Of a stretch of DNA of 64,000 bases, positions 40,518 through 49,560 are shown one piece after another. The stretch is from Bacteroides ovatus. GTDB taxonomy: Bacteria > Bacteroidota > Bacteroidia > Bacteroidales > Bacteroidaceae. Below the pieces are notes generated by a model. That model was not told the origin of the DNA and did not search any database. It saw nothing but the letters and a program-made list of their open reading frames with translations. The position numbers and the translations under genes were made by a program. The stretch's first letter is position 1. Each line of letters opens with the position of its first letter. The stretch lies in contig NZ_CP012938.1 in NCBI RefSeq assembly GCF_001314995.1, forward strand, positions 1,116,001 to 1,180,000. Reading direction: 5' to 3'.

Positions 40518-41912
40518 TTAATGACGTACTTTAGGATATTTATTATTAAAACGGAAACCAAGACCGAGCATCAGATAATTAGGGGTCTGGAAATCCTGAA
40601 GATTGTAGCCGATGTGAAGGAATGAACTCCGGGTGACGTTGATCTTCAACGCAAAGACCTGATACAGTCCGCGCAAATCGCCACGCCCCAGTACATTCGT
40701 TCCCAAGCCGACACCGATGGTAAAAAACGGCATCACGTATTCTGCCCGTCCGGAAAGTCCGAGCGCAAGCTGATTCTGAATGCCCGGCACGAGAAATTTA
40801 CGACGAGAGGAACCACTGCCTGCATCGTACTCCACCAGCGCATCTTCGGTGTACACATTGGCACTACCGTCATAGACACCATCCAGCGAAACTCCAAAGC
40901 GCAGCTTATAGTTGAGATTGTACATCGGAGCAAAGTTGAACCCCGCTACGGGATAGCTGCCCGGTGATGCAATCTGTTTCTCGCCCACATAGACGCCTTT
41001 GCGACGCCACGAGCCGAACAACACAAGGTCATAACTGACGTGTCGCGGAAAACGGGGAACGTAGGGATGAACCAATGATTTAGTGAGGTCGGCTTCTTCC
41101 CGGTTGAAGTTGTACACCAGTCCGATTTTCGCTCCGGTGGTGTTGACACCTGCATTGGGAAACTTGGTGTTGCCGTTGGAGAAATGCGTGAAGTCTCCGC
41201 CGATGATAAAGTCGAAATAACGGGAAAGCGACCAGTTAAGGTAGATACCCGCATTGAGGTAGGCATTCACCCGTGAGCCTACGGCTCCGTTGTAGGAGTT
41301 GTAATCGTTGTCATAAGGTTTCCATCCGGCAGAAATACCGAAATTCCACTCGTAATTGAGCGAAAGGCGGGGATTGAAACGGGCAATGCGTGCACCTTGA
41401 AAGACATAGAACGTCATCGGATCACCCAGTTGCTTTTTGTCGCCAAAGGTGGTGAAAGCCAAGCCGAAACCTTGATAAGCTCCGCCATAGATGCGGTCGG
41501 CACAGGTGTTGGGACGAAACTTGAAAGAGTATTTCAGATGAGCGGCAAATGAACTCTGGATGGGTTTCCACCGTTCGTTCTCGCCTTGCAGGAAAGGATT
41601 GGTGGGGAACACGTATTGCGGCCGCGCCTCTATCCCCAACCGGTGAATGAAATGGTGGGGAACGTAGGGAGCTACAGTGTCGGCTCCGCATTGCGGGAAG
41701 CTGTTGTGCCGGAAGCCATGAATTTCTTCCTGCAATCTCCGCACTTCTTCACGAAGTTGGCGGACGTCCTGCTGGAGCTGTTCTACGTCTTGCCGCATTT
41801 CCTTCACCTCTTTCTCTTCCTGCCCTACCTCCTGCGCACTAAGCGAAGTGCCGGGGAAAAGCAAAGCGGAACAGATTACGGCGATTTCCCATCTGGGTAT
41901 CTTTACTCTCAT
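40518..41912 (-). CDS. PagL-like acyloxyacyl hydrolase with N-terminal coiled coil
   Basis: 464 residues: signal peptide ending ...SLSA, a heptad coiled coil (about 30-72; VKEMRQDVEQLQQDVRQLREEV), then a beta-barrel. The segment YFDFIIGGDFTHFSNGNTKF...AGVNTTGAKIGLVYNF carries the H-x-S-N type catalytic pattern (HFSNG) of the lipid A 3-O-deacylase/acyloxyacyl hydrolase family. Longer than PagL, with extra strands after the motif. Inferred outer membrane lipid A deacylase; not proven. Between a CAT-like gene and a Crp gene. Confidence 0.75.
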   Translation of the reverse strand: MRVKIPRWEIAVICSALLFPGTSLSAQEVGQEEKEVKEMRQDVEQLQQDVRQLREEVRRLQEEIHGFRHNSFPQCGADTVAPYVPHHFIHRLGIEARPQYVFPTNPFLQGENERWKPIQSSFAAHLKYSFKFRPNTCADRIYGGAYQGFGLAFTTFGDKKQLGDPMTFYVFQGARIARFNPRLSLNYEWNFGISAGWKPYDNDYNSYNGAVGSRVNAYLNAGIYLNWSLSRYFDFIIGGDFTHFSNGNTKFPNAGVNTTGAKIGLVYNFNREEADLTKSLVHPYVPRFPRHVSYDLVLFGSWRRKGVYVGEKQIASPGSYPVAGFNFAPMYNLNYKLRFGVSLDGVYDGSANVYTEDALVEYDAGSGSSRRKFLVPGIQNQLALGLSGRAEYVMPFFTIGVGLGTNVLGRGDLRGLYQVFALKINVTRSSFLHIGYNLQDFQTPNYLMLGLGFRFNNKYPKVRH

Positions 41913-41945
41913 ATAATAGTCTGGTTTGTCTTTTCAGAACGGAAG

Positions 41946-42569
41946 TTACAAATGGAGCTTCTCAATAAACTGTGCCACATGATAGCCGTCCATCAACCCA
42001 TGATGGCAGGTTACGGAAACGGGCATCATCAGTCTTTCTCCATCACGGAAGTACTTTCCGGTGGAGATTTTGGGAACACTGTCGCCCGAACGCATATTGG
42101 TGGGGTGCTTCATGTCGGTGAATGAGAGCCACGGCACTGCCGAATAATGAATGGCATTGGGATGGAAAGTGCCTCCTTTGTTGAGTCCCGTAGTGACTTG
42201 CAAACGTTCCATTTCTGCCTTTGCCCGACGGATAAAAACGAGTTCGTCCGGATCGTATTCAAAGGCGGCAAAAGAAAAGGTATGGTCGTCACGGCCTACG
42301 GTGGCTTCGGGCAGAAGGCTGTCATAGCACACCACCTTATCGCCTTCGATGCGATAACGGAATTCTTCTACCGCAGCAGCGGCAGTCGTTATCCGGTGGA
42401 GGACTAACAGGGAAAAGGATATGCCTTTGGTTTTGGCTTCCTGATATGCGCGCGTACAGTCTACCTGAACGGTCACTCCGAAAAACGGATCGTCAAAAGC
42501 ACTGAAATGTTCGTAATGTTCTCTTCTGTTCCAAGTAGCAATATCGATGATCTTCTCTATCTGATTCAT
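41946..42569 (-). CDS. Chloramphenicol acetyltransferase family protein
   Basis: 207 residues from ATG 42569 (a GTG three codons upstream is less likely). The catalytic pattern HHGLMDGYH (the H-H-x-x-x-D-G motif; about residues 186-194) is intact, and DPFFGVTV, WNRREHYEHF are family marks. Such chromosomal homologues often do not confer chloramphenicol resistance; real acceptor unknown. First gene of the CAT-PagL-like-Crp operon. Confidence 0.85.
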   Translation of the reverse strand: MNQIEKIIDIATWNRREHYEHFSAFDDPFFGVTVQVDCTRAYQEAKTKGISFSLLVLHRITTAAAAVEEFRYRIEGDKVVCYDSLLPEATVGRDDHTFSFAAFEYDPDELVFIRRAKAEMERLQVTTGLNKGGTFHPNAIHYSAVPWLSFTDMKHPTNMRSGDSVPKISTGKYFRDGERLMMPVSVTCHHGLMDGYHVAQFIEKLHL

Positions 42570-42591
42570 TCTAAACACTCTTTTTTATTTG

Positions 42592-42657
42592 AGAAACGCA
42601 GATTAACGCAAATTATCGCAGATTTAGCCTATTTCCTTTGCGGTAATCTGCGTTTCT
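42592..42657. terminator. Inverted repeat after the DUF4301 gene
   Basis: AGAAACGCAGATTA (42592-42605) pairs with TAATCTGCGTTTCT (42644-42657), with an inner GCAAA/TTTGC. It separates the DUF4301 gene from the CAT-like operon and may serve as terminator or attenuator. Similar in type to the palindrome at 16648-16733. Confidence 0.6.
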
Positions 42658-42670
42658 AAATTCAGACTCT

Positions 42671-44188
42671 TTACTGATGTTGCTCACGCAACAAGTCGTT
42701 CACTGTTTTTACCGGGTTGAAAGTGGAAAGTGGCACTTCTACAAAGACGGTATTCCAGTCGCTCATCGCTCCGTTCCACAAGCCGGGAAGTTCGAGAGCT
42801 TTCAGGTCTTTGCCGTTCTTCGATTTGTAGGAGATGAAGCCTGTTGCTTTATCTACATACTTCACCAGGTCGAACTTATGTCCTTTATAATCGCGCACGG
42901 CGCATACGAGGTCTACCGGATTGAAGTGTGTGCCTTTCTCGAACATTTCTTTCTTTTCCGGATCGTCCATGTCGATCTGTGAGCTTTCGAGGATTTGCAG
43001 GGAGATGGTTCCGTCGCTGTTGTAAGCAAGGAACGGGCCGCCACCGGGTTCGCCTACGTTCTTCACCATTCCGCAGACGCGCATCGGGCGGTTGAACTTG
43101 TTTTTCAGGTAGATGGCGAGTACGGAATCTTCGAGGTCTTTCGTCTCCGGATTCTTGCAGAAGAGTTTCTTTTGCAGGAATTGAAGCATTTCCATCATCT
43201 GGTCGTGGGTGTATTTACCGCTGTCGAGCAGGGTAAGGTATTCGAATACTTGTTCTTGCAAAGTCACGAGCACTCCGGCAATCAGTTTCTTATAAGTAAC
43301 GGTGTCGGCTTTCAGTCTGTCGGGCACTACGTTGTCGATGTTCTTGATGAAGATAATGTCTGCATCGAGGTCGTTCAGGTTCTCGATCAGTGCGCCGTGG
43401 CCACCGGGACGGAACAGCAGTTTGCCGTTGTCACGGAAAGGTTGGTTGTCCATGTCGGCGGCAATCGTGTCGGTACTCGGCTTTTGTTCGGAGAAGGTGA
43501 TGTAATAGTCTACTCCATAGCGTTTGGAAAATTCGTCTACCTTTTCGGCTACCAGCTTCTTGAAGAGTTCACGGTGTTCGGTAGATACCGTGAAGTGCAC
43601 GTTTACTTTACCGCTCTTTCCGGCAGCATACAAGGCTCCTTCGGCGAGATGTTCTTCCATCGGCGTGCGTGAACCTTCGGGATACTTATGGAATTTGAGC
43701 AGACCTTTCGGTAGTGCGCCGTAATTCAGTCCGGCTGTTTCGAGCAGGGCGGATACCACTGCTTTATAGTTGCCGTCTTCGATCAGTCCGGGAATATCTT
43801 TTCCGTCGATACGCTGGCAGGCTACATTCAGGTCATCATAGAAAGCAAAATTCTTGATTCCGTCGAAGAATGTCTGTTCGAACTTGGTAGTCGGTCGGTC
43901 ATAGTCGGCAGACAGGAACTCGAACAGGTTCTTGAACATACGACTCGCTGCACCGGAGGCGGGCACGAACTTCACAACAGTCTTATCTGTGTTGGTATAT
44001 GCATCCCAGGCGGCCAAATAAGCCTTCTGTTCTTCTGCATCGGGAGCTAATATTCCCTTTTCGATGGAGGCTGCCGCATCCAGCTTCAAAAAGGGGAAAC
44101 CCGTCTGGAAGCATGCTAATTGTTCTACAATTTGCTCTTCCGTGATGCCTTTCTTGGCAAGCAACTCTTTGTCCTGTGTCGTTATCAT
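42671..44188 (-). CDS. DUF4301 family protein
   Basis: 505 residues. Starts MITTQDKELLAKKGITEEQIVEQ and has long conserved stretches including FVPASGAASRMFKNLFEFL (about 75-93), LLFRPGGHGALIENLNDLDAD (about 255-275) and MRVCGMVKNVGEPGGGPFL (about 370-388). The glycine-rich segments suggest nucleotide or phosphate binding, but the function is not established. Monocistronic with its own promoter. Confidence 0.88.
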   Translation of the reverse strand: MITTQDKELLAKKGITEEQIVEQLACFQTGFPFLKLDAAASIEKGILAPDAEEQKAYLAAWDAYTNTDKTVVKFVPASGAASRMFKNLFEFLSADYDRPTTKFEQTFFDGIKNFAFYDDLNVACQRIDGKDIPGLIEDGNYKAVVSALLETAGLNYGALPKGLLKFHKYPEGSRTPMEEHLAEGALYAAGKSGKVNVHFTVSTEHRELFKKLVAEKVDEFSKRYGVDYYITFSEQKPSTDTIAADMDNQPFRDNGKLLFRPGGHGALIENLNDLDADIIFIKNIDNVVPDRLKADTVTYKKLIAGVLVTLQEQVFEYLTLLDSGKYTHDQMMEMLQFLQKKLFCKNPETKDLEDSVLAIYLKNKFNRPMRVCGMVKNVGEPGGGPFLAYNSDGTISLQILESSQIDMDDPEKKEMFEKGTHFNPVDLVCAVRDYKGHKFDLVKYVDKATGFISYKSKNGKDLKALELPGLWNGAMSDWNTVFVEVPLSTFNPVKTVNDLLREQHQ

Positions 44189-44214
44189 AATATCTAATTT
44201 TATTAATTGATGCC

Positions 44215-44222
44215 CAAAAATA
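44215..44222 (-). promoter_or_regulatory. -7 box of the DUF4301 gene
   Basis: Minus-strand TATTTTTG, 27 bp upstream of the start codon. Confidence 0.55.
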
Positions 44223-44294
44223 CAAAATGTTATTTACTTCTTGCCGAATAACCGGGAAAAAAACTAATTTTACATCGAATTAACAAGATTGAAT

Positions 44295-46514
44295 ATGGAC
44301 GACTTTTTTACATCAGAGGAAAAAAAGGAGCTTTTTTCACTCTACCGGCATTTGTTGCAATCTGCAGGAGATAGCATTTCCTGGAAGGATTGCCTAAAGT
44401 TAAAGAGACATCTTATCAAAGCGGCCCAGTGTAACGGTCTGCAACGCAATAACTTCGGGATGAATCCCGTCATCAGAGATTTACAAACGGCAGTGATCGT
44501 TGCCGAGGAAATCGGTATGAAAGGTTCGTGCCTGATCGGTATCATGTTGCACGAAATCGTGAAGGGGCATGTATTGTCTATCGACGAGGTGAACGCCGAA
44601 TATGGGGATGACGTAGCAAGTATCATCAAGGGATTGGTGAAAACGAACGAGCTGTATGCGAAGAGTCCGGCTATCGAGTCGGAAAACTTCCGTAATCTGC
44701 TGCTTTCTTTTGCGGAGGATATGCGTGTAATCCTGATTATGATTGCGGATCGTGTGAATGTGATGCGCCAAATCAAGGACACGGGCAACGAGGAGGACCG
44801 GCTCAAAGTGGCGAACGAGGCTGCTTACCTGTATGCTCCGCTGGCACATAAGCTGGGATTGTACAAGCTGAAATCGGAACTGGAAGATTTGTCTCTCAAA
44901 TATACGCAGAAGGAAACGTATTATTTTATCAAGGATAAGCTGAACGAGACGAAGGCGTCCCGCGACAAGTATATCGCTGCTTTTATCGAACCGATCCAGA
45001 GGAAGGTGTCGGAAGCGGGATTGAAGTTCGACATCAAGGGACGCACGAAGTCGATTCATTCGATATGGAACAAGATTCAGAAGCAAAAGACTCCTTTTGA
45101 GGGGATTTATGACTTGTTCGCCATCCGTATCATCCTCGATTCGGAACCGGACCCGGCTAAGGAGAAGCAGGAATGTTGGCAGGTTTATTCGATTGTTACG
45201 GATATGTACCAGCCGAACCCGAAACGTCTGCGCGACTGGCTCTCTATCCCTAAAAGTAATGGTTACGAGTCGTTGCACATCACTGTGATGGGCCCGGAAG
45301 GGAAATGGGTGGAAGTGCAGATACGTACCCGCCGCATGGACGAGATCGCGGAACGCGGATTGGCCGCTCATTGGAGATATAAAGGTATCAAGGGTGAAAC
45401 GGGTCTGGACGAGTGGTTGACTTCTGTGCGGGAGGCGTTGGAGAATGCAGACAACGATTCACTGAAAGTGATGGATCAGTTTAAGATGGATCTCTACGAG
45501 GATGAAGTGTTTGTCTTCACGCCCAAGGGGGATTTGTTCAAGCTCGCCAAAGGGGCTACGGTATTGGATTTTGCTTTCCATATCCATAGTAAGTTGGGAT
45601 GCAAGTGTATCGGCGCGAAAGTGAACGGCAAGAATGTGCAGCTCAAACAGAAACTGAACAGCGGCGACCAAGTGGAGATCATGACTTCAAACACCCAGAC
45701 GCCGAAGCAGGACTGGCTGAACATCGTGACGACTTCCAAAGCGCGCACCAAGATAAGGCAGGCTCTCAAAGAGATGGTGGCACGCCAGCACGCTTTTGCC
45801 AAGGAGACGCTGGAACGGAAATTCAAGAATCGTAAGTTGGAATATGATGAAGCGACCATGATGCGCCTCATCAAGCGTTTGGGCTTCAAGAATGTGACGG
45901 AGTTTTATCAGCAGATTGCCGACGGTGGACTGGACGTTAACGAGATTCTGGATAAGTATGTGGAGCAACAGAAGCGGGACAGTGATACGCACGATGAAAT
46001 TGTGTATCGCAGTGCCGAAGGGTATAACTTGCAGGCTGCGCAACAAGAGGAAACGACGTCTAAGGAAGATGTTCTGGTAATCGATCAGAATCTGAAAGGG
46101 TTGGAATTCAAGTTGGCTAAATGTTGTAATCCGATTTACGGGGATGATGTGTTTGGTTTCGTTACGGTAAGCGGTGGTATCAAGATACACCGGGCGGACT
46201 GTCCGAATGCCAATCAGATGCGCGAACGTTTCGGTTATCGTATTGTGAAGGCTCGTTGGGCGGGGAAATCGGTAGGTACACAATATCCTATCACGCTGCG
46301 GGTTGTAGGGCATGATGATATTGGTATCGTGACTAACATCACTTCTATTATATCCAAAGAGAATGGTATCACGCTGCGCTCAATCGGTATTGACTCGAAC
46401 GACGGTTTGTTCTCCGGAACACTGACGGTCATGGTGGGTGATACGGGACGTTTGGAGGCTCTTATCAAGAAATTACGTACTATAAAGGGAGTAAAACAAG
46501 TTAGCCGGAATTAA
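44295..46514 (+). CDS. relA: RelA-like (p)ppGpp synthetase with degenerate hydrolase domain
   Basis: 739 residues from ATG 44295 (an upstream TTG is rejected). Domains: pseudo-HD hydrolase (about 35-190), synthetase (about 230-345; RTKSIHSIWNKIQKQ, YDLFAIRIIL), TGS (about 395-455), helical, zinc-finger (KCCNPIYGDDV...HRADCPN), ACT (about 665-735). The hydrolase motif HDxxED is replaced by HEIVKG (about 86-91), and the upstream conserved His-Pro is Asn-Pro, so it should not hydrolyse (p)ppGpp. This fits the synthesis-only member of the Bacteroides RelA/SpoT pair. Confidence 0.93.
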   Translation: MDDFFTSEEKKELFSLYRHLLQSAGDSISWKDCLKLKRHLIKAAQCNGLQRNNFGMNPVIRDLQTAVIVAEEIGMKGSCLIGIMLHEIVKGHVLSIDEVNAEYGDDVASIIKGLVKTNELYAKSPAIESENFRNLLLSFAEDMRVILIMIADRVNVMRQIKDTGNEEDRLKVANEAAYLYAPLAHKLGLYKLKSELEDLSLKYTQKETYYFIKDKLNETKASRDKYIAAFIEPIQRKVSEAGLKFDIKGRTKSIHSIWNKIQKQKTPFEGIYDLFAIRIILDSEPDPAKEKQECWQVYSIVTDMYQPNPKRLRDWLSIPKSNGYESLHITVMGPEGKWVEVQIRTRRMDEIAERGLAAHWRYKGIKGETGLDEWLTSVREALENADNDSLKVMDQFKMDLYEDEVFVFTPKGDLFKLAKGATVLDFAFHIHSKLGCKCIGAKVNGKNVQLKQKLNSGDQVEIMTSNTQTPKQDWLNIVTTSKARTKIRQALKEMVARQHAFAKETLERKFKNRKLEYDEATMMRLIKRLGFKNVTEFYQQIADGGLDVNEILDKYVEQQKRDSDTHDEIVYRSAEGYNLQAAQQEETTSKEDVLVIDQNLKGLEFKLAKCCNPIYGDDVFGFVTVSGGIKIHRADCPNANQMRERFGYRIVKARWAGKSVGTQYPITLRVVGHDDIGIVTNITSIISKENGITLRSIGIDSNDGLFSGTLTVMVGDTGRLEALIKKLRTIKGVKQVSRN

Positions 46515-46522
46515 TTCCGGCT
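46503..46522. other. 20-bp perfect palindrome spanning the relA stop
   Basis: AGCCGGAATT followed by its exact reverse complement, centred on the TAA stop, between convergent relA and an MFS gene. No loop or T-tract, so a weak terminator candidate at best. Confidence 0.45.
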
Positions 46523-46528
46523 ACTCTC

Positions 46529-47686
46529 CTATCTTACTTTCTTCTTTATATAATAAGGATAGGTAATCAATGCAAAGAAGAGTAAAGCAATGGATGCTAC
46601 TATCTGTCCGGTATGTAGCATCTTATCTGTATCCAATTCCATGTAGCAGGCGGTAGCGATTCCCAGGGAAATGCCGATTTCGGTTGCCAGCAGATGGGTG
46701 GTGTTGGCTGTTCCGCGTTGGCAATGGTGGGATAGCTTTACGAACATCACCAGAAATTCCGGCAGGATAAAGCCTAAGCCCAGTCCTAAGAGTACGGAGG
46801 AAATGCCTATGGAGATGTCTGTATTCAGTAGGGAGATGGCTACGATTTCCAATCCGAGTCCTATAATGACCAGCCGCAGTGTTTTCTCTTTCAGGAAAAA
46901 CAGACGTGCAAAGAACAGAGAAACGATGTATCCGAGGGCTGTTCCTACAAAGAACGGTACGGGGATTCCTGTGTTTCCGAGTACGAAATCGTTTAGGAAA
47001 GGGTGTACCATGGGAACCAGCAGTCCCGGAATGAAGGTTATCAGGATCAGATTGATGGCAGGAACCCATCCACGAAGCAATAGGAAGCGGTCGAAGGAAT
47101 AGAGTTTGGTGACAATCGGCGCACGGAAAGGTACGTAGACTCCTGATAACATGAGGATTCCGACAGCTCCGGTTATGACAGATACAGTGAGCAGGGTTTG
47201 GAAGGATTGGCTTTGATAAAGCCATACTCCGAGGATAATGCCTGCGATCATTCCCATACGTGCCATCCAGGAGAAACTGACGTTTCCCGCACTGCGCAGT
47301 GTGGAGTTGGTGATGTCGATGGCCAATGTGATGCCGGCTGTTGTGCCTATGCCAAAGGCAAGCCCTTGCACGGTGCCCAACAGAATCAGTTCTGTGAGGT
47401 TGGTGACAAAGGCGTATCCGATGGTCGCCACTACCATCAGGACAGCAGCAAACATACAGACGTACTTACGCTTGTATGCATCTACCAGATAGGCATGGAA
47501 AGGACCGATGAGGAACATCCCCAAGGTGAAAAAGAGAAAGATTACTCCTGTCTGTGCAGCCGGCACTCCGAGACGGTCGGCCATCTCTACGGAAAGCACC
47601 GGAAATAACACATACAAGGATATAAACAACAGCAAATTAGCTACACATATCCGCATAAAATGAACTGTCCACAATTTAACTGCCAT
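46529..47686 (-). CDS. Major facilitator superfamily transporter
   Basis: 385 residues, about 12 membrane helices. Motif-A-like loop LIGPFHAYLVDAYKRKYV between TM2 and TM3, and a second-half loop FARLFFLKEKTLR. Substrate unknown; it resembles small-molecule efflux MFS proteins. 9 bp after panB, so co-transcribed with it and possibly linked to pantothenate metabolism or just drug efflux. Confidence 0.87.
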   Translation of the reverse strand: MAVKLWTVHFMRICVANLLLFISLYVLFPVLSVEMADRLGVPAAQTGVIFLFFTLGMFLIGPFHAYLVDAYKRKYVCMFAAVLMVVATIGYAFVTNLTELILLGTVQGLAFGIGTTAGITLAIDITNSTLRSAGNVSFSWMARMGMIAGIILGVWLYQSQSFQTLLTVSVITGAVGILMLSGVYVPFRAPIVTKLYSFDRFLLLRGWVPAINLILITFIPGLLVPMVHPFLNDFVLGNTGIPVPFFVGTALGYIVSLFFARLFFLKEKTLRLVIIGLGLEIVAISLLNTDISIGISSVLLGLGLGFILPEFLVMFVKLSHHCQRGTANTTHLLATEIGISLGIATACYMELDTDKMLHTGQIVASIALLFFALITYPYYIKKKVR

Positions 47687-47695
47687 ATACTATAT

Positions 47696-48517
47696 TTAAT
47701 ATTGTTCCTTCTCGTTGGGGAAGTAGCAATTCTTCACGTCAGAAACGTAACGGCTGATGGCATCGGTCATCACCGTGTACAAGTCAGCATAACGACGCAA
47801 GAAACGCGGACGGAATCCGTTGTTCATGCCAAGCATGTCCTGAATCACCAATACTTGACCGTCTACGTGGCCACCGGCACCGATACCGATAATAGGTATG
47901 GTCAGTTCGGATGCTACGCGTTCGGCAAGGGTTGCGGGAATCTTTTCGAGTACAATGGCAAAACAGCCTGCTTCTTCTAATAGATGGGCGTCGCGAATCA
48001 GTTTTTCGGCTTCGGCGTCGTCTTTGGCACGCACGGTATAGGTGCCGTATTTATTGATGGATTGAGGCATGAGTCCCAGATGTCCCATTACCGGAATGCC
48101 AGCACATACGATGCGTCTCACCGTGTCTATGATTTCTTCACCACCTTCGAGCTTCAAAGCGTCAGCGTGGCTTTCTTTCATGATACGGATGGCAGAAGCA
48201 AGTCCTTCCATCTCGTTGCCCTGATAGGATCCGAAAGGCATATCAACCACTACCATCGCACGTTTCACGCCGCGTACCACGGATTTGGCATGATAGATCA
48301 TTTGGTCGAGTGTGATAGGAAGTGTTGTCACATTACCTGCCATTACATTGGAAGCGGAGTCGCCTACCAGGATTACGTCCATTCCCGCACCGTCTACAAT
48401 CTGTGCCATTGTGTAATCATAAGCAGTCAGCATAGATATTTTTTCACCTCTCTGTTTCATTTCAACCAGGCGATGAGTAGTCACCTTTCTTGAGTCATCT
48501 GATATATAACCAGCCAT
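47696..48517 (-). CDS. panB: 3-methyl-2-oxobutanoate hydroxymethyltransferase
   Basis: Transfers a hydroxymethyl group from 5,10-methylene-THF to ketoisovalerate, giving ketopantoate. 273 residues, full length. Motifs: [47 protein letters not shown] and [14 protein letters not shown]. Uses the one-carbon pool made by glyA upstream in the window. The only panB-linked gene here; panC/panD are elsewhere. Confidence 0.97.
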   Translation of the reverse strand: MAGYISDDSRKVTTHRLVEMKQRGEKISMLTAYDYTMAQIVDGAGMDVILVGDSASNVMAGNVTTLPITLDQMIYHAKSVVRGVKRAMVVVDMPFGSYQGNEMEGLASAIRIMKESHADALKLEGGEEIIDTVRRIVCAGIPVMGHLGLMPQSINKYGTYTVRAKDDAEAEKLIRDAHLLEEAGCFAIVLEKIPATLAERVASELTIPIIGIGAGGHVDGQVLVIQDMLGMNNGFRPRFLRRYADLYTVMTDAISRYVSDVKNCYFPNEKEQY

Positions 48518-48583
48518 GTCTTTTTAAATTAAAAATTAATGATTAAAAATTAAAACGACGTCAAGCGCCTTCAAAAATCGCGG

Positions 48584-48591
48584 CAAAGTTA
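48584..48591 (-). promoter_or_regulatory. panB -7 box
   Basis: Minus-strand TAACTTTG, 67 bp upstream of the panB start. An AT-rich repeat (TTAAAAATTAATGATTAAAA) lies between. Confidence 0.5.
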
Positions 48592-48762
48592 TAACATTTA
48601 ATTCATAACAGAGAAGGAAATGCAAAAAATCCTTTCAAACACCTCGCTTGGATAGCTGGGGAGGCGGTTGGAAGGATTCTGTGAGGTATAATAAAAGCTC
48701 CTTAACAATATAAGGAAGCGATTTATCAAGTGCAATAATGCGTTTCGGATTTATTCTTTCTC

Positions 48763-49410
48763 TTAACGATGCAGGATCAGGAGCTTGTCGTAGGTCATGC
48801 CGGTGAAGTCGTCTATTATATAATGTGCTTTGCCAGTGATGGCTTCACGTGTATTGGTGGTGGCAAGTCCGATCACTGTTGCCCCGGAAGTCATTCCGGC
48901 TTGCAGGCCGTGGAAAGAATCTTCAAAGACGTAGGTGTTTTCGGGGGTGGCTTCAAAGATTTCCATCCCGAGCAGGAAGCAGTCGGGAGCCGGTTTGGAA
49001 CGGGCAAACATCTCTCCGGTCAGGATGCGGTCTACCATTCCTTTAAATTCGGGGTGGGCATTGTAGACGTTAGCCATCTTCTCTTCGTTGGAGCTGGTGA
49101 CTACGGCTATCTTTGCACCGTTACGGCGAAGATCGGCTATAAAGGCTTCTACTCCGGGGATGTATTCGTAGGACATCTTTTGCTCGTAAACGTAGAGTTC
49201 GGCGCTTATTTCAAGCTGGGCTTCGGGTTGGTCCGAGAAATACTTTTCATAGATTTGCAATAATGTCTGTCCCTTAATACGGCGGCCGAAATCTTCTTCA
49301 TTCAGATATTTCCGTCCCTGCTCGTCCCAGAAGACTGTGTACTGCGTTTCTGTATCCATAATGACACCATCAAAATCGAAGAGTGCCGCAATCGTTTTCG
49401 TTGTATTCAT
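48763..49410 (-). CDS. HAD hydrolase, beta-phosphoglucomutase-like
   Basis: 215 residues. HAD motif I FDFDGVIMDTE (residues 12-22), motif II VTSSNEEK, motif III Lys in KPAPDCFLLGM, motif IV VFEDSFHGLQAG. The aspartate pair DFDG and small cap region fit the phosphoglucomutase/phosphatase branch. Monocistronic; substrate unknown. Confidence 0.88.
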   Translation of the reverse strand: MNTTKTIAALFDFDGVIMDTETQYTVFWDEQGRKYLNEEDFGRRIKGQTLLQIYEKYFSDQPEAQLEISAELYVYEQKMSYEYIPGVEAFIADLRRNGAKIAVVTSSNEEKMANVYNAHPEFKGMVDRILTGEMFARSKPAPDCFLLGMEIFEATPENTYVFEDSFHGLQAGMTSGATVIGLATTNTREAITGKAHYIIDDFTGMTYDKLLILHR

Positions 49411-49499
49411 ATATAAACTTTCTTTTTACCTAAACGTTAAACCTTGTGTATCCGTCGTTGCAAAGTTCCGAATAATCATCGAATCAGGCAAATAATTCG

Positions 49500-49507
49500 T
49501 ACCTTTG
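49500..49507 (+). promoter_or_regulatory. -7 box of the MATE gene
   Basis: TACCTTTG, 54 bp before the start codon. Confidence 0.6.
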
Positions 49508-49560
49508 CAAAGCTAAAAAAAACGTAACATACGTTTTTATCCAACAAAATCTACTAGCGC

